DNA of 64,000 nucleotides from Xanthobacteraceae bacterium (GTDB lineage: Bacteria > Pseudomonadota > Alphaproteobacteria > Rhizobiales > Xanthobacteraceae): contig JAIESC010000067.1 in NCBI GenBank assembly GCA_019746355.1, positions 104,703-168,702 on the forward strand, read 5' to 3'. A program made the position numbers and the translations under genes. Under the pieces are notes generated by a model. The model had not been told where the DNA came from. It worked only from the letters and a program-made list of their open reading frames with translations, and searched no databases. Positions within the stretch are counted from its first letter, which is position 1. Each line of letters starts with the position of its first letter. Below are positions 63,147 to 64,000 of the stretch, one piece after another.

Positions 63147-63557
63147 TCAGAACATCGGGTAGGCCGGATTGAGGCCGAGACCGAATTCCGAGCGCCCGAA
63201 ATTCTCCGCCGGAACGTCCCAGTTCATCACCACATGGGACGAGATGGCGTGCACGTCGCGCCAGCAGCGCTGCACCGGGTTTTCGTCCATCAGCCCGCTC
63301 GAGCCGCTGATCTTGACGAGCGCGTCCATCGCCTCGCGCAGCATGCGCAGCGCGTAGGTCCAGTCGCGGCGTAAGAGCGTCCGTGTCTCCATGCTCATGC
63401 CGGTGTAGTCGACGGTCTCGCGGGGAATGTTGCGCTCGCGCTCGGCGCGGACGGCGCGCTCGCGGAGTTTTGGCGCCAGCGCCTTGGCGCGGCCGATCAG
63501 CTCGTCGGCGGTCGGAACCGTCGCAGCCCCGGCTGGCATCGCTTCGGCGACGCTCAT
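63147..63557 (-). CDS. HsaA/HpaH-type flavin monooxygenase, internally deleted remnant
   Basis: A 136-residue open frame with a strong GGGAGGAAG site before the ATG at 63557. Residues 1-48 match the N terminus of acyl-CoA-dehydrogenase-fold monooxygenases (TADELIGRAKALAPKLRERA, AERERNIPRET). The rest (about 50-136) matches their extreme C terminus (ALRMLREAMDALVKISGSSG, NPVQRCWRDVHAISSHVVMN, NPAYPMF). Full-length relatives have about 390-400 residues, so some 260 codons, including the flavin-binding middle domain, are missing in frame. Catalysis is not expected; it is best regarded as a remnant. Confidence 0.75.
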   Translation of the reverse strand: MSVAEAMPAGAATVPTADELIGRAKALAPKLRERAVRAERERNIPRETVDYTGMSMETRTLLRRDWTYALRMLREAMDALVKISGSSGLMDENPVQRCWRDVHAISSHVVMNWDVPAENFGRSEFGLGLNPAYPMF

Positions 63558-64000
63558 GGCTTCCTCCCGTTCTCGCAAGCTTGCGCCGGGAGACTTTGCC
63601 GAATCAAGCTTGGCTGCCGATCGGCGCGCGATCGGGGCCCGCCCGGCAGCGAGAGATGCACACGACACCGCCCGGGTGGCCGGCGTGGGCCCATCACGGA
63701 TATCCGCGGGTACCATCGCCGAACGGCGGGCGCGGGGGTTCGCAACGGATCCATGCCAGACACCGCCCGGGCGGTGCGCATGTGCATGCATCACATCTTC
63801 ACAGTGTCAAACAGCACGCGGCCCGCCTTCGCTCGCGATGCGAGCTACGGCGCGCCAAGACAAGCAACGACGTCCGGGGAATCTTCGGCTCCCGGCCGCC
63901 GTCAGTCCTGTCCGCCTCAAAAGCTCGAGGGGAGTGAAGCGCCACAAGACGCTGGTGCGGAATCCGCCGCACCCGGTGGCCACCTTGCGGTCAGGCCAGT
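63558..64000. other. 443-base end region without a recognisable gene
   Basis: No supported coding sequence. It should hold the promoter of the minus-strand monooxygenase remnant. A short inverted motif CTTCGCTCGCGATGCGAG near 63828-63845 resembles dispersed hairpins of related genomes. Any gene beginning near the end would lie mostly outside the window. Confidence 0.45.

Overview
This 64 kb window looks like chromosomal DNA of a GC-rich alphaproteobacterium of the Rhizobiales (Bradyrhizobium, Rhodopseudomonas or Pseudolabrys type). The evidence is gene content and style: a NasT/NasS-controlled nitrate assimilation cluster, four tripartite tricarboxylate transporter (TTT) receptors, a CoxLMS-type molybdenum hydroxylase, and many dispersed palindromes ending in GTCATTCCGGG. 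This placement is an inference; there is no rRNA or tRNA gene in the window to confirm it. No CRISPR array, integrase, phage gene or transposase was seen.

Layout. (1) 0.4-10.6 kb: a GT2 glycosyltransferase, then a type I secretion operon on the minus strand (C39-like ABC exporter, HlyD-type adaptor, Sel1-repeat protein), with a TolC-type outer membrane protein transcribed divergently. A plausible substrate, an RTX protein, lies 35 kb away at 44.5 kb. (2) 10.7-12.3 kb: a B12-binding-type radical SAM protein. (3) 12.6-24.4 kb: nitrate assimilation, nasT-nasS-nrtA-nrtB-nrtD-nirA-flavoprotein-nasA-cysG. Both nasT and nrtA have an RpoN-type promoter box with a shared upstream motif about 120 bp away. 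nrtA also has a leader with an ANTAR-type hairpin and an intrinsic terminator. NasS appears to have lost its C-terminal half by an in-frame deletion, and the CysG methyltransferase domain is cut short.

(4) 24.4-44 kb: an accessory catabolic region. It holds a NodB-fold deacetylase-like hydrolase, a NrtBCD/TauABC-like ABC importer, ACMSD-like and COG3618-like amidohydrolases, a three-subunit molybdenum hydroxylase, class II and HpcH/HpaI aldolases, an Ldh-family dehydrogenase, a metallo-beta-lactamase-fold hydrolase, a complete TTT system with two tandem receptors, and a zinc-free MDR oxidoreductase. A frameshifted GIY-YIG gene sits between two exact 30-nt inverted repeats. (5) 44.5-53.8 kb: the RTX protein, a VOC-type extradiol dioxygenase, an arylsulfotransferase-like protein, a MarR regulator with an operator-like palindrome, two more tandem TTT receptors, an ABC-2 exporter and an MFS transporter. 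(6) 53.8-63.6 kb: a luciferase-like monooxygenase, another amidohydrolase, LigJ, an HpaI aldolase, a 3-hydroxyisobutyrate dehydrogenase-like enzyme, LigA, a PPOX-fold protein, a second deacetylase-like hydrolase, LigB, an isochorismatase-like hydrolase and an internally deleted HsaA/HpaH-type monooxygenase.

Working together, regions 4-6 can supply uptake (TTT and ABC), hydroxylation (molybdenum hydroxylase, flavin monooxygenase), ring cleavage (LigAB, VOC dioxygenase) and lower-pathway steps (LigJ, aldolases, amide and lactone hydrolases) for an aromatic or N-heteroaromatic acid. The substrate cannot be read from sequence. This dispersed, incompletely lig-like catabolic island is the best candidate in the window for an undescribed pathway.
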